64,000 bases of DNA from contig NZ_JABWCU010000016.1 in NCBI RefSeq assembly GCF_018491765.1, positions 62,001 to 126,000 on the forward strand, in the 5' to 3' direction. A model generated the notes under the pieces. It ran no database searches and was not told the origin of the DNA. It saw only the letters and a list, made by a program, of their open reading frames with translations. Of this stretch, positions 8,447-16,825 are shown one piece after another; the first letter of the stretch is position 1, and each line of letters opens with the position of its first letter. A program made the position numbers and the translations under genes. The DNA comes from Novosphingobium profundi (GTDB lineage: Bacteria; Pseudomonadota; Alphaproteobacteria; Sphingomonadales; Sphingomonadaceae).

Positions 8447-9243
8447 GCGGGCTTGCCACCGCGCTGCCCCCCGAGCGGATCGCGCGCTTCGCGCGCCATA
8501 TCGTACTGCCCGAGATCGGCGGCGCGGGCCAGGCCGCACTGGCCTCTTCGCACGCGGTCCTGATCGGCTGCGGCGGCATCGGCAGTCCAGCCCTGCAATA
8601 CCTTGCCGCAGCCGGTGTAGGACGCCTCACCCTGGTGGACGATGACGTCGTCGACGTCAGCAACCTCCAGCGCCAGACGATTTTCACGCCGTCGGATGTC
8701 GGCAAGCCTAAAGCGGAAGCGGCGGCCGAATGGGTGCGGCGGTTTGATCTTGGCCTTGAAGTCGCGGCAGTCGTCGAGCGGGTGGGGGGTGACAACGCTG
8801 CCCGGATTCTCCCCGGCGCCCACGTCGTATTGGACGGCTGTGACAATTTCGCGACTCGCCTCACGGTGTCAGATGCCTGTGTCAATTTGGGCATCCCACT
8901 GACATCGGCGGCGATCGGACGCTTCCAAGGGCAGGTCGCCAACTTCGCCGGACACTTGCCCGGCCAGCCCTGCTACCGCTGCTTCGTGGGCGATGCCTTC
9001 GACGCGCAGGACTGCGACACCTGCGCCGCCGATGGCGTGCTCGGCGCCATGGTCGGCATGATCGGCACTTTCGCCGCGATGCACGCGATCCGCGTGCTGA
9101 CCCAGGGCCACGCCGCCTTCGGCGAGCCGCAGTACGGCACCCTGCACCTCGTCGACGGGCTCAATCCGGGCATGCGCGCGATGCGCATTGCCAAGGACCC
9201 GGCCTGCGCGGCCTGTGGTGGCCGAGGCGCCTCAGCCGCCTGA
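8443..9243 (+). CDS. ThiF/MoeB/HesA-family adenylyltransferase (E1-like)
   Basis: E1-like enzyme that adenylates the C-terminal glycine of a small ubiquitin-like sulfur carrier (MoaD or ThiS). The 266-residue protein has the nucleotide-binding GCGGIGSPALQYLAAAGVG motif at about residues 44-62, the DDDVVDVSNLQRQ segment and the DGCDNFATR motif. Two Cys pairs, one in CDTCAADG and one in the C-terminal CAACGG, form the zinc site. It lacks a rhodanese domain, so it resembles short MoeB/ThiF/HesA proteins; which carrier it serves cannot be told because no moaD or thiS lies nearby. The GTG start overlaps the DUF983 stop, and the 3' end overlaps the converging sirtuin gene by 12 bp. Confidence 0.88.
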   Translation: MSGLATALPPERIARFARHIVLPEIGGAGQAALASSHAVLIGCGGIGSPALQYLAAAGVGRLTLVDDDVVDVSNLQRQTIFTPSDVGKPKAEAAAEWVRRFDLGLEVAAVVERVGGDNAARILPGAHVVLDGCDNFATRLTVSDACVNLGIPLTSAAIGRFQGQVANFAGHLPGQPCYRCFVGDAFDAQDCDTCAADGVLGAMVGMIGTFAAMHAIRVLTQGHAAFGEPQYGTLHLVDGLNPGMRAMRIAKDPACAACGGRGASAA

Positions 9244-9966
9244 CAGCATTTCCTCGACCCAGGCCGGCACGATCCGCGTCGCCGGACCGTGGCGCGCCTC
9301 GTCGAACCAGTCGGTACCCTGCGAGGCCTCGAGATTGAGCTCGAGCGTCCAGGCCCCCAGTTCGGCGGCGGTCCGCACGAAGCCCGCGGCCGGATAGACC
9401 GCGCCCGAGGTACCGATCGAGACGAACATGTCGGCTTCATCGATCGCGGTCAGGATCGCCTCCATCCGGTAGGGCATCTCGCCAAACCAGACGATGTCCG
9501 GGCGCAGCGCGGGCACCCCGCACGACGGGCAGGCCGGACGGTCGGCGAGCGCCCCTGTCCAGCCTTGGCGCGCATCGCAGGCGGTGCACCACACCGACAG
9601 GTGCTCGCCATGCATGTGGATCACGTCGGCGTCCACCACCCCTTCCGCGCGCGCCGCCCGGTCGTGCAAGTCATCGACGTTCTGGGTGACCAGCGTCACG
9701 CGCCCCCCGCTCTGGCCCGGCCAGTCACGCTGCAGCCGCGCGAGCGCGAGGTGTGCCGCGTTGGGCGCGCGCGCCTGGATCTGCTCGCGGCGCATGTCGT
9801 AGAAGCGGTGAACAAGATCGGGGTCGCGCGCGAAGGCCTCGGGCGTCGCCACGTCCTCGACGCGGTGCTGCTCCCAAAGCCCGCCCGAATCGCGAAAGGT
9901 GCCAATGCCGCTCTCGGCGGAGACCCCGGCCCCTGTAAGGATGACGATATTGCGTGGAGGCATCAT
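9232..9966 (-). CDS. cobB: NAD-dependent protein deacylase (class III sirtuin, CobB-like)
   Basis: Removes acyl groups from lysines using NAD. The 244-residue protein has GAGVSAESGIGTFRD, TQNVDDLH, the catalytic histidine in HMHGEH, and a four-Cys zinc module (CTAC and CPSC). The FYDMRR segment supplies the Tyr and Arg of the Y-x-x-R pair typical of class III (SIRT5/CobB-type) enzymes, which favour succinyl or malonyl lysines over acetyl. It starts MMPPRN; the second Met is equally possible. It converges on the ThiF-like gene with a 12-bp overlap of coding ends. Confidence 0.93.
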   Translation of the reverse strand: MMPPRNIVILTGAGVSAESGIGTFRDSGGLWEQHRVEDVATPEAFARDPDLVHRFYDMRREQIQARAPNAAHLALARLQRDWPGQSGGRVTLVTQNVDDLHDRAARAEGVVDADVIHMHGEHLSVWCTACDARQGWTGALADRPACPSCGVPALRPDIVWFGEMPYRMEAILTAIDEADMFVSIGTSGAVYPAAGFVRTAAELGAWTLELNLEASQGTDWFDEARHGPATRIVPAWVEEMLSGG

Positions 9967-10139
9967 GCCCCCATGATTGCCGCAAGCGCGCGCCGGCTCA
10001 AGCCCCCTCTGCCCCCGCCATCCGCGCTCCGACTTCTCCCCTCACGCGCGGGAACTTGTCAGCCGGCCCGAACAGCCCCTAAGGGAGCCTCACGAAGGAC
10101 GCGCGCCCCTCCCGCGGCGCGCCCACGAAAGGCAGGACA

Positions 10140-10868
10140 GTGGCACGGATCGGAATCATCGGCAGCCAGGGGCGCATGGGGCGCGCGATTGCAGAGGCCA
10201 TCGCGTCCGCGGGCCACGACCTTGCCGGCGGTATCGGCCGGGACGGCGATGCCCACGCGCTTGCGGCGGCGAGCGATGTGCTGATCGACTTTTCCCGCCC
10301 GGCCGCGCTCGAAGCCAACCTCGAGGCCGCCGTGGCCGCCAGGGTTCCCATGGTGATCGGCACCACCGGCCTGGAAGAGCGCCACCACTGGCTGATCGAC
10401 GAGGCCACCGCCACGATCCCCGTGCTCCAGACCGGCAACACCTCGCTCGGGGTCACCCTGCTCGCTCACCTCGTGCGCGAGGCTGCCTCGCGTCTTGGCG
10501 AGGACTGGGACATCGAGATCGTCGAGACCCACCACCGCATGAAGGTTGATGCCCCGTCGGGCACCGCGATGCTGCTGGGCGAAGCCGCCGCCAAGGGTCG
10601 CGACGTGACGCTGGCGGACGTATCCGACCGGGGCCGCGACGGCATTACCGGCGCGCGCGAGGTCGGCCACATCGGCTTCGCCGCGCTGCGCGGAGGCAGC
10701 GTGGCGGGCGACCACACCGTCCACTTCCTCGCCGACAACGAGCGGCTTTCGCTCTCGCACCTTGCCGAGAACCGTGGCATCTTCGCCAAGGGTGCGGTCA
10801 AGGCCGCGCTCTGGGTGCTCGCGAAGGACGCCGGCCGCTACACGATGCCCGAGGTGCTCGGGCTCTAA
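10140..10868 (+). CDS. dapB: 4-hydroxy-tetrahydrodipicolinate reductase
   Basis: NAD(P)H-dependent step of lysine and diaminopimelate synthesis. The 242-residue product has the dinucleotide-binding IGSQGRMGRAIAEA motif at the start, GTTGLEE, and the active-site ETHHRMKVDAPSGTA. The last contains the catalytic His-His and Lys and the substrate-binding SGT. The GTG start follows a GGCAGGACA ribosome site. The channel gene begins 15 bp downstream and nth overlaps that gene, so dapB may head a small operon. A second lysine-pathway gene, dapE, lies about 4 kb away. Confidence 0.96.
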   Translation: MARIGIIGSQGRMGRAIAEAIASAGHDLAGGIGRDGDAHALAAASDVLIDFSRPAALEANLEAAVAARVPMVIGTTGLEERHHWLIDEATATIPVLQTGNTSLGVTLLAHLVREAASRLGEDWDIEIVETHHRMKVDAPSGTAMLLGEAAAKGRDVTLADVSDRGRDGITGAREVGHIGFAALRGGSVAGDHTVHFLADNERLSLSHLAENRGIFAKGAVKAALWVLAKDAGRYTMPEVLGL

Positions 10869-10883
10869 CCGGAGACCGCCGCC

Positions 10884-11690
10884 TTGCGCCGCTACGTCCA
10901 CGACCAGCTCTTCATCCATTCGGACAGTGCACAGGCGCGCCGGGGGCTGTCGTGGATGAACCGGCTGATGGTCACCACCATCTTCCTCGCCATCATGCTG
11001 ACCGTACTCGCCAGCGAGAAGACGCTGTTCGAACCGCACCGGCGCCTTTTCATCGCCACCGAAATGGCCTTCGGGGCGATTTTCGGCGTCGAGTACCTCG
11101 CGCGCGTCTGGGCGGTGGTGGAGGACGATCCTTCGGCGCCAGCCTGGAAGATGCGGCTGAGGTTCATGGCGACACCCGTCGCGCTGCTCGATCTCGTCGT
11201 GGTGATCGCCTCGCTGCTGCCCTTCTTCTTCTCCGACGTGGCGGTGCTGCGCCTCGTGCGCCTGTTGCGCCTTGCCGCGCTGGTCAAGTTCAGCCACTTC
11301 TCGATCGCGCTGCGCGAACTGATGCACGCGCTTTCCGACCGGCGCTACGAGTTGCTGGTGACACTGGCGCTCGGCGGGTGCCTGCTGCTGCTCGGCGCCA
11401 CCGCACTGTACTGGACCGAGCACGAAGTGCAGCCCGAGGCCTTCGGCTCGATCCCGCGCGCGCTGTGGTGGGCGGTGATCACGCTGACGGGCGTAGGCTA
11501 TGGCGACGTCACGCCGATCACCCCGCTCGGCAAGATGTTCGCCTCGCTCGTCGCGATGTGCGGCATCGGTCTTGTCGCAATGCCCACCGGCATCATGGCC
11601 TCGGCCTTCAGCGACGCCATGCAGCGCCGCCGCGCGCTCAACGACCCCACCCTTGGCCCGCTCCCGGGCGATGAAACGGACCTGACGTGA
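10884..11690 (+). CDS. Voltage-gated-type potassium channel (Kv-like ion transporter)
   Basis: A 268-residue inner-membrane protein with six predicted helices. Helix S4 carries regularly spaced arginines (LRLVRLLRLAALVK, about residues 122-135), the voltage-sensor pattern. The pore loop has the potassium selectivity filter TGVGYGD at about 202-208, followed by a final helix. It has no C-terminal nucleotide-binding domain. The chosen start is TTG, 15 bp after dapB; it is the only codon that preserves the N-terminal part in this frame. The TGA stop overlaps the GTG start of nth. Confidence 0.88.
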   Translation: MRRYVHDQLFIHSDSAQARRGLSWMNRLMVTTIFLAIMLTVLASEKTLFEPHRRLFIATEMAFGAIFGVEYLARVWAVVEDDPSAPAWKMRLRFMATPVALLDLVVVIASLLPFFFSDVAVLRLVRLLRLAALVKFSHFSIALRELMHALSDRRYELLVTLALGGCLLLLGATALYWTEHEVQPEAFGSIPRALWWAVITLTGVGYGDVTPITPLGKMFASLVAMCGIGLVAMPTGIMASAFSDAMQRRRALNDPTLGPLPGDETDLT

Positions 11691-12391
11691 AAAAGGACGA
11701 CATCTTCGAATTCTTCCGCCGCCTGGCCGAACTCAATCCCGATCCGGTGACCGAGCTGGAGTTCGGCAACGTCTACCAGTTGCTCGTCGCGGTCACGCTT
11801 TCGGCACAGGCGACTGACGTCGGGGTCAACAAGGCGACGCGCAAGCTGTTCGCGGAGGTGAAGACGCCGGCGCAGATGGTGGCGCTGGGCGAGGATGGCC
11901 TCAAGGAACACATAAAGACGATCGGCCTGTTCAACTCGAAGGCGAAAAACGTCATCGCGCTCTCGCAGATCCTCGTCGACAGATACGGTGGCGAAGTGCC
12001 CGCCGACCGCGACGCGCTCGTCGAGCTGCCCGGCGTCGGGCGCAAGACCGCCAACGTCGTCCTCAACTGCGCCTTCGGGGCGGAAACCTTCGCGGTCGAC
12101 ACCCATATCTTCCGCGTTGCCAACCGCACGGGCATGGCCAAGGGCAAGACCCCGCTGGCAGTGGAGAAGGGGCTGGAGAAGAAGGTCCCCAACCCCTTCC
12201 GGGTCGGCTCGCACCACTGGATGATCCTGCACGGGCGCTACATCTGCAAGGCGCGCAGCCCCGAGTGCTGGCGCTGTCCGGTGATCGACTTGTGCAGCTT
12301 CAAGGACAAGATTCTCGAGAAGGGCGCCAAGCCCGCCACGAAGCCCGCTGGCGCCAAGCCTGCCCGCGGGAAGGCCCCCGCCACGCCCTGA
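11687..12391 (+). CDS. nth: Endonuclease III (DNA glycosylase/AP lyase)
   Basis: Excises oxidised pyrimidines and cleaves abasic sites. The 234-residue product aligns closely with E. coli Nth numbering. The helix-hairpin-helix LPGVGRKTANV places the catalytic lysine at residue 120, the essential aspartate is D138 in AVDTHIFRV, and the [4Fe-4S] cluster cysteines are spaced C-x6-C-x2-C-x5-C. The last 25 or so residues are an extra Lys/Ala/Pro-rich basic tail beyond the family core, perhaps helping DNA binding. The start is GTG, overlapping the channel gene stop (GTGA). Confidence 0.96.
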   Translation: MKKDDIFEFFRRLAELNPDPVTELEFGNVYQLLVAVTLSAQATDVGVNKATRKLFAEVKTPAQMVALGEDGLKEHIKTIGLFNSKAKNVIALSQILVDRYGGEVPADRDALVELPGVGRKTANVVLNCAFGAETFAVDTHIFRVANRTGMAKGKTPLAVEKGLEKKVPNPFRVGSHHWMILHGRYICKARSPECWRCPVIDLCSFKDKILEKGAKPATKPAGAKPARGKAPATP

Positions 12392-12484
12392 GGTTACGCC
12401 ACGCGCACAATGTGACATATGCGCGTGAGAGTGGCACACTAATCCGGTTCGGACATATCCAAGCCCGAGACCGGAGAGATGACG

Positions 12485-12889
12485 ATGCCCCGCGCGCCCC
12501 AGCCCCTCGCCCTTTCGGCCTTTGCCGCCGTTTTCGCACTTGCGGCCTGTTCGCAAGGCGAGCCGCGCCCCGCTCCGCCGGTCAGTCCGGCCGCGAGGGT
12601 CATCGGCGAAGCGAGCGACTGCCTCGCGCTGAACAGCTTCTCGGGGACCCGCATCCGCGACGACTACACGATCGACTTCACCAGTCCCGCAGGCGGCAAG
12701 GTCTGGCGGGTGACGCTGCCCCAGCGCTGCCCGGGCCTGCGCAGTGCGGACAGCTTCACGTACGAGACCTCGCTCTCGCAGCTGTGCCGCACCGACATCA
12801 TCTATCCGCTGATGCGCTACGGCAACCGGTTCGAGCGCGGCCCGGGTTGCGGCCTCGCGCCGTTCGTGCCGGTCACGCTGGAGAAGTGA
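12485..12889 (+). CDS. Small putative lipoprotein, unknown function (DUF6491-like)
   Basis: A 134-residue protein with a lipoprotein signal ending in the lipobox LAAC, so Cys is the predicted lipidated first mature residue. The mature part has four further cysteines, in CLALNSF, RCPGLR, LCRTD and GCGLAPF, suggesting disulfides. The pattern resembles the sphingomonad DUF6491 proteins, but I hold this family name loosely. Two ATGs are possible: the GGAG at 12473-12476 sits 8 bp before the one chosen and only 2 bp before the other at 12479. It ends facing the symporter gene, with a small hairpin between them. Confidence 0.6.
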   Translation: MPRAPQPLALSAFAAVFALAACSQGEPRPAPPVSPAARVIGEASDCLALNSFSGTRIRDDYTIDFTSPAGGKVWRVTLPQRCPGLRSADSFTYETSLSQLCRTDIIYPLMRYGNRFERGPGCGLAPFVPVTLEK

Positions 12890-12909
12890 CCCTCCCCCGA
12901 AAGGGAGGG
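12890..12909. terminator. Short hairpin between convergent genes
   Basis: A 7-bp GC stem (CCCTCCC with GGGAGGG, 6-nt loop) occupies the 30-bp space between the convergent lipoprotein and symporter genes. It has no T-run, so it is only a possible bidirectional terminator. Confidence 0.4.
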
Positions 12910-12919
12910 CCCCAAACGA

Positions 12920-14239
12920 TCAGCTCTCGTACTGTTCGGGATCGATATTCAGCCCGCGTCGGCCGTCGGCGGCGGTGTGGCTGGGCGCATGCGGCACGTC
13001 CGCATCGGGATCCATCAGCGGCTGGAGCATGCCTTCCGAACGGGTGATCACCGCGGTCGCGACCGCGTTGCCCACCACGTTGGTGGCCGAGCGGCCCATG
13101 TCGAGGAAGGTGTCGACGCCCAGCAGCAGCGCGATGCCCTCGACCGGCAGGCCGAACTGGGTAAGCGTGGCGGCGATCACCACCAGGCTCGCGCGCGGCA
13201 CCCCGGCGATGCCCTTGGAGCTGACCATGAGCGTCAGCAGCATGAGAATCTGCGTGAAGAGCGGGACGTGGATGCCATAGGCCTGCGCGATGAACATCGT
13301 CGCGAAGGTCATGTAGATCATCGAGCCGTCGAGGTTGAAGCTGTAGCCCAGCGGCAGGATGAAGCCCGAGATGCGGCGCGGCACACCGAAGCGGTCGAGC
13401 TGCTCGAACAGCTTGGGCAGGCTCGCTTCCGACGAGGCGGTCGAGAACGAGAGCAGCAGCGGCTCACGGATGTAGCGGAACAGTGTCACCACGCGGCCGC
13501 GCAGGAACAGCCCGCCCGCGCAGAACAGGATCACCCAGAGCAGGAACATCGCGAAGTAGAACTCGCTCACCAGCACGCCATAGGTCACGATGATGCCCAG
13601 CCCCTGCGTACCGATCACCGCCGCGATCGCGCCGAACACCGCGAAAGGCGCAAAGCGCATCACATAGCCGGTGATCTGCAGCATGAGCTCGGCCAGCGCC
13701 TCGGCCCCGCGCACGATCGGCGCGCCCTTCTCGCCGATGGCGGTCAGGCCCACGCCCACGAAGACCGAGAAGACCAGGATCTGGAGGATGTTGTTCTCGG
13801 CCATCGCCGCGATCGGGCTTGCCGGGAAGATTTCGAGGATGAAGTGACGCAGCGTCAGCTCGCCCATCTCGAGGTCACCCACGCCCGCGGCGGTGTCGAG
13901 CCCGACGCCGACGCCCGGCTGGAACAGATTGACGAGGACAAGGCCGAGCGCGAGCGAAGTGAGGCTGGCGGTGATGAACCAGGCCAGTGCCTTTCCGCCG
14001 ATGCGCCCCAGCGCCGAGCTGTCGCCCATCCCCGCGATACCGGTCACGATCGTCGCGAAGACCAGCGGCGCGAGAATCATCTTGATGAGCTTGAGGAAGA
14101 CGTCGGGCAGCAGCCGGAAGTAGTCGGTCCACTGCTTGAGGACCGGGCTGTCACCGGGCAGCGTGGCGTGAAGGATGTAGCCGGCGACGATGCCCAGGAC
14201 CATGCCGATCAGAATGTAGAGTGTCAGGCGCCTGCCCAT
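12920..14239 (-). CDS. Dicarboxylate/amino acid:cation symporter (DAACS family, GltP/DctA-like)
   Basis: A 439-residue secondary transporter of the glutamate/C4-dicarboxylate:Na+ or H+ symporter family. It has eight or so transmembrane helices plus the two re-entrant hairpins. The first hairpin contains an S-rich FSTASSEASLP segment, and the following LPLGYSFNLDGSMIYM matches the family's NMDGT-type cation motif, with Asp retained but Leu for Met. The second hairpin, VSSKGIAGVPRAS, is also recognisable. A DTFLDMGRSATNVVGNAVAT stretch near the C-terminus supplies substrate- and cation-binding residues. Whether it prefers glutamate, aspartate or C4-dicarboxylates cannot be told. Confidence 0.92.
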   Translation of the reverse strand: MGRRLTLYILIGMVLGIVAGYILHATLPGDSPVLKQWTDYFRLLPDVFLKLIKMILAPLVFATIVTGIAGMGDSSALGRIGGKALAWFITASLTSLALGLVLVNLFQPGVGVGLDTAAGVGDLEMGELTLRHFILEIFPASPIAAMAENNILQILVFSVFVGVGLTAIGEKGAPIVRGAEALAELMLQITGYVMRFAPFAVFGAIAAVIGTQGLGIIVTYGVLVSEFYFAMFLLWVILFCAGGLFLRGRVVTLFRYIREPLLLSFSTASSEASLPKLFEQLDRFGVPRRISGFILPLGYSFNLDGSMIYMTFATMFIAQAYGIHVPLFTQILMLLTLMVSSKGIAGVPRASLVVIAATLTQFGLPVEGIALLLGVDTFLDMGRSATNVVGNAVATAVITRSEGMLQPLMDPDADVPHAPSHTAADGRRGLNIDPEQYES

Positions 14240-14392
14240 TGCGTACCCCTTGATAAATGGTGGCGTCGGAGGAAGCCGCCGACCCTAACAGCCCCTTGGA
14301 GCGGGTCAATCCGACGCAGCGCGAACTCCCCGGCGCGGGCCGGCGCGGCGCGCATGCCGCCCCGGCCCCGACAGTTGCCCGCGCTGCGGCGA

Positions 14393-15538
14393 TCAGCGTG
14401 CGAAAGCGGCCTCGGTCACCCGGCGATAGATGCGCGCGAGCGCTTCGAGATCGGCGATGGCCACCGCCTCGTCGCGCTTGTGCATCGTCGCGTTGCACAG
14501 GCCGAATTCGATGACGGGCGCGATGTCCTTGAGGAAGCGCGCATCCGACGTGCCCCCGCTGGTCGACAGTTCGGGCTCGACACCGGTCTCGGCGCGGATC
14601 GCCTCGGCCAGCATCGTCGAGAAGGCGCCCGGCTCGGTCAGGAACGCCTCGCCCGAGATGACGGGACGGGCCATGCCGCCGTGCTTCTGCGCAATCGCGC
14701 TTACCCGCGCGCCCAGCTCGGCGCCGGTGTGCAGGTCGTTGAAGCGGATCGAGATGCGCGCCTCGGCCTTGGCCGGGATGACGTTGTGCGCGGGGTTGCC
14801 CACCGCAAGGTCGGTAACCTCCAGGTTCGAGGCCTGGAACCAGTCGGTCCCCTCATCGAGCATAAGCGCGTCGAGCTCGGCGAGCATCGCGACCAGCCTG
14901 GTGATCGGGTTGTCGGCGAGGTGCGGGTAGGCCACGTGGCCCTGCACGCCCTCGACGCTCAGGAAGATGTTGACCGAACCGCGCCGGCCGATCTTCATCA
15001 TGTCGCCGAGGCGATGTACCGAGGTGGGTTCGCCCACCAGGATCAGGTCGGGCTTTTCACCGTTCGCGGCCATCCAGTCCATCAGCGCGCGGGTGCCGTA
15101 CGTCGCCGGGCCTTCCTCGTCCCCGGTGATGATGAAGCTGATCGTGCCCGCCTCGGCCGGAATTTCGGCGGCCGCAGCGACCATCGCCGCGATCGAGCCC
15201 TTCATGTCAACCGCGCCGCGCCCGTAAAGCAGCTCGCCGCGCCGTTCGGGCAGGAACGGAGCCGAAGTCCAGCCCTCGCCCGGGGGTACCACGTCGACAT
15301 GGCCGGCGAAGGAAAAGTGGCGGCTGCCTTCGGGGCCCCGGCGCACCGCATAAAGGTTCTCCACCGGGCCATCGGGCGCCTCTCCGGCGACGAAGCGGTG
15401 GACCGAAAAGCCCAGCGGCGCGAGCTGTTCTTCAAGGCAGTCGAACACCATTCCGGTGGCCGGGGTGACGCTGGGGCAGGCAATCAGGGCCTCGGCCCGA
15501 TCGAGAGCGCTTGCGGTGGTTTGCAGGGTCTGAGACAT
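14393..15538 (-). CDS. dapE: Succinyl-diaminopimelate desuccinylase
   Basis: Zinc aminoacylase of the lysine/diaminopimelate pathway that releases succinate from N-succinyl-LL-DAP. The 381-residue product shows all M20-family metal ligands: the GHVDVVPPG histidine, GRGAVDMKG, TGDEEGPA with catalytic Glu, and VGEPTS. The lid-domain motif (GVQGHVAYPH) is present, as is the C-terminal SGGTSDARF. The start is MSQTLQTT. It is divergent from the cupin gene, with 57 bp between starts, which must hold both promoters. The length and motif set match DapE better than other M20 peptidases. Confidence 0.94.
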   Translation of the reverse strand: MSQTLQTTASALDRAEALIACPSVTPATGMVFDCLEEQLAPLGFSVHRFVAGEAPDGPVENLYAVRRGPEGSRHFSFAGHVDVVPPGEGWTSAPFLPERRGELLYGRGAVDMKGSIAAMVAAAAEIPAEAGTISFIITGDEEGPATYGTRALMDWMAANGEKPDLILVGEPTSVHRLGDMMKIGRRGSVNIFLSVEGVQGHVAYPHLADNPITRLVAMLAELDALMLDEGTDWFQASNLEVTDLAVGNPAHNVIPAKAEARISIRFNDLHTGAELGARVSAIAQKHGGMARPVISGEAFLTEPGAFSTMLAEAIRAETGVEPELSTSGGTSDARFLKDIAPVIEFGLCNATMHKRDEAVAIADLEALARIYRRVTEAAFAR

Positions 15539-15595
15539 AGTGCGTCGCCATCGCACAAGCGCCCGGCCTTGACCATAGCCAGTGGAACCACTTCG

Positions 15596-16081
15596 ATGCC
15601 CAGAATCGATCTCGACGCCCTCACCGCCTCGAATGCGACCGGATACCCGGCTCCTTTCGACGAAGCCGTGGCGGGCCGCTGGTGGAAGCGTCTCGCACCC
15701 GCAGGCGGCCTCACCCACATGAATGCCAGTCATGTGCGGCTCGAGCCCGGCGCGGCCTCGAGCCAGCGTCACTGGCACCACGGCGAGGACGAACTGGTGA
15801 TCATGCTCGCGGGCGAGGCCACGCTCGTCGAGGACAGCGGGCGCACGCGGATCGTCGCGGGCGACGTCTGCGCCTGGCCAGCGGGCACCGCCAATGGCCA
15901 TTGCCTCATCAACGAAAGCACCGCCCCGTGCCTCTTCGTCGCCGTGGGCGCGGGTCGCGAAGAAGGCGGGGTCTACTCCGATATCGACATGGCCTGGGGC
16001 GAGGACGGCTACATCCACAAGGACGGCACACCCTATTCTGGTGCGCGACCGGCGAGCCACGCCGCGAAGTCCGGCGAGTGA
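15596..16081 (+). CDS. Cupin-domain protein
   Basis: A 161-residue single-domain cupin. Motif 1 reads RHWHHGEDELVIMLAGEA (about residues 57-74) and supplies the two metal histidines and a glutamate. Motif 2 is DVCAWPAGTANGHCLIN, with its metal histidine. This is a typical metal-binding beta-barrel fold, but substrate and reaction are unknown. The start, MPRIDLDAL, lies directly across from dapE. It is followed by a very strong hairpin terminator. Confidence 0.8.
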   Translation: MPRIDLDALTASNATGYPAPFDEAVAGRWWKRLAPAGGLTHMNASHVRLEPGAASSQRHWHHGEDELVIMLAGEATLVEDSGRTRIVAGDVCAWPAGTANGHCLINESTAPCLFVAVGAGREEGGVYSDIDMAWGEDGYIHKDGTPYSGARPASHAAKSGE

Positions 16082-16094
16082 CAGCCTGAAATCG

Positions 16095-16127
16095 AAAGGG
16101 CCCGGCGTTGCGAACGCCGGGCCCTTT
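16095..16127. terminator. Bidirectional intrinsic terminator
   Basis: A perfect 15-bp inverted repeat (AAAGGGCCCGGCGTT and its complement around a 3-nt loop) lies between the cupin gene and the oppositely oriented glycine-zipper gene. The A-rich and T-rich flanks let it serve both strands. Confidence 0.9.
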
Positions 16128-16153
16128 CTCGTGGTGTCTCAACGTTCAGGCGA

Positions 16154-16684
16154 TCAACGGCACTGGAGATTGCCGCGGTCGATCTCGCGGCCAAGCGCCC
16201 CGCCCAGCGTACCGCCAAGCAGCGAGCCGATCGTCTTGTCGCCGTTGCCCGCCAGCGCATTGCCCGCCAGCGCGCCGAGGCCCGCCCCGATCAGGAGGCC
16301 CGTCGTGCCGTTGTCGCGGCGGCAGTGATAATGCCCGTCCGAACCGCGCCAGACGTGGCTGTTGCGGTCGATCCGCTGTGGCTCACGGTAGCGCCCATGC
16401 TCGTCGTAGCGGTTGTTGTTATGGTGGTTGCCGTTGTCGTGATGCCCCGATGACTTGGGCGGCGGGCCACCGTGATGGCCCTGCGAGTTGCCACCGCCCG
16501 GTTTGGGCTTGCCACCACCACCAGGCTTGGGCTTGTTACCACTGGGCTTGCCACCCGTCGGTTTCTTGGCCGGCGGCTTCTTCTGGGGAGCGTGCTGGGG
16601 TGGCTTGGGCGGATCGGCGGCAAGCGGAGCTCCGGCCACGAGCAGGCCGGCGCTCAAGGCTGCTATCATCTTGGTGTACAGCAT
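16154..16684 (-). CDS. Secreted glycine-zipper protein with Pro/Lys/Gly- and His/Asn-rich middle
   Basis: A 176-residue exported protein. An N-terminal signal peptide (MLYTKMIAALSAGLLVAGAP, cleaved near LAA) is followed by a long low-complexity segment rich in Pro, Lys and Gly, then one rich in His and Asn. A short VWRGSDGHYHCRRDNGTTG linker leads to a glycine zipper (about residues 138-165, LIGAGLGALAGNALAG and LLGGTLGGALG), the 2TM/RcnB-like pattern of outer-membrane-associated proteins. The His-rich part could bind metal, which is inference. The start giving MLYTKM is preferred because GGAGGAG lies 3 bp before it; an ATG 12 bp earlier lacks one. Confidence 0.72.
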   Translation of the reverse strand: MLYTKMIAALSAGLLVAGAPLAADPPKPPQHAPQKKPPAKKPTGGKPSGNKPKPGGGGKPKPGGGNSQGHHGGPPPKSSGHHDNGNHHNNNRYDEHGRYREPQRIDRNSHVWRGSDGHYHCRRDNGTTGLLIGAGLGALAGNALAGNGDKTIGSLLGGTLGGALGREIDRGNLQCR

Positions 16685-16825
16685 CTTCTCCTCCATCGAA
16701 TGGATGGGAAAATCCTTACGCCCCTGTGGATCGAGATCAAAGCGGGGTGCCCTGAAAGCGCCCGATCTAGGTAGTTTACCCCTTGCCTTATCAGGCTCTT
16801 CCCTGAGCCGGTTGTCCCGAGCCGG

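Noticed and set aside
12977..16081. A 1034-codon plus-strand open frame across the symporter and dapE genes
   Set aside because: It is the opposite-strand shadow of two clear genes. Its translation is Arg/His/Asp/Gln-rich with no domain; only its last 161 codons (the cupin) are real.
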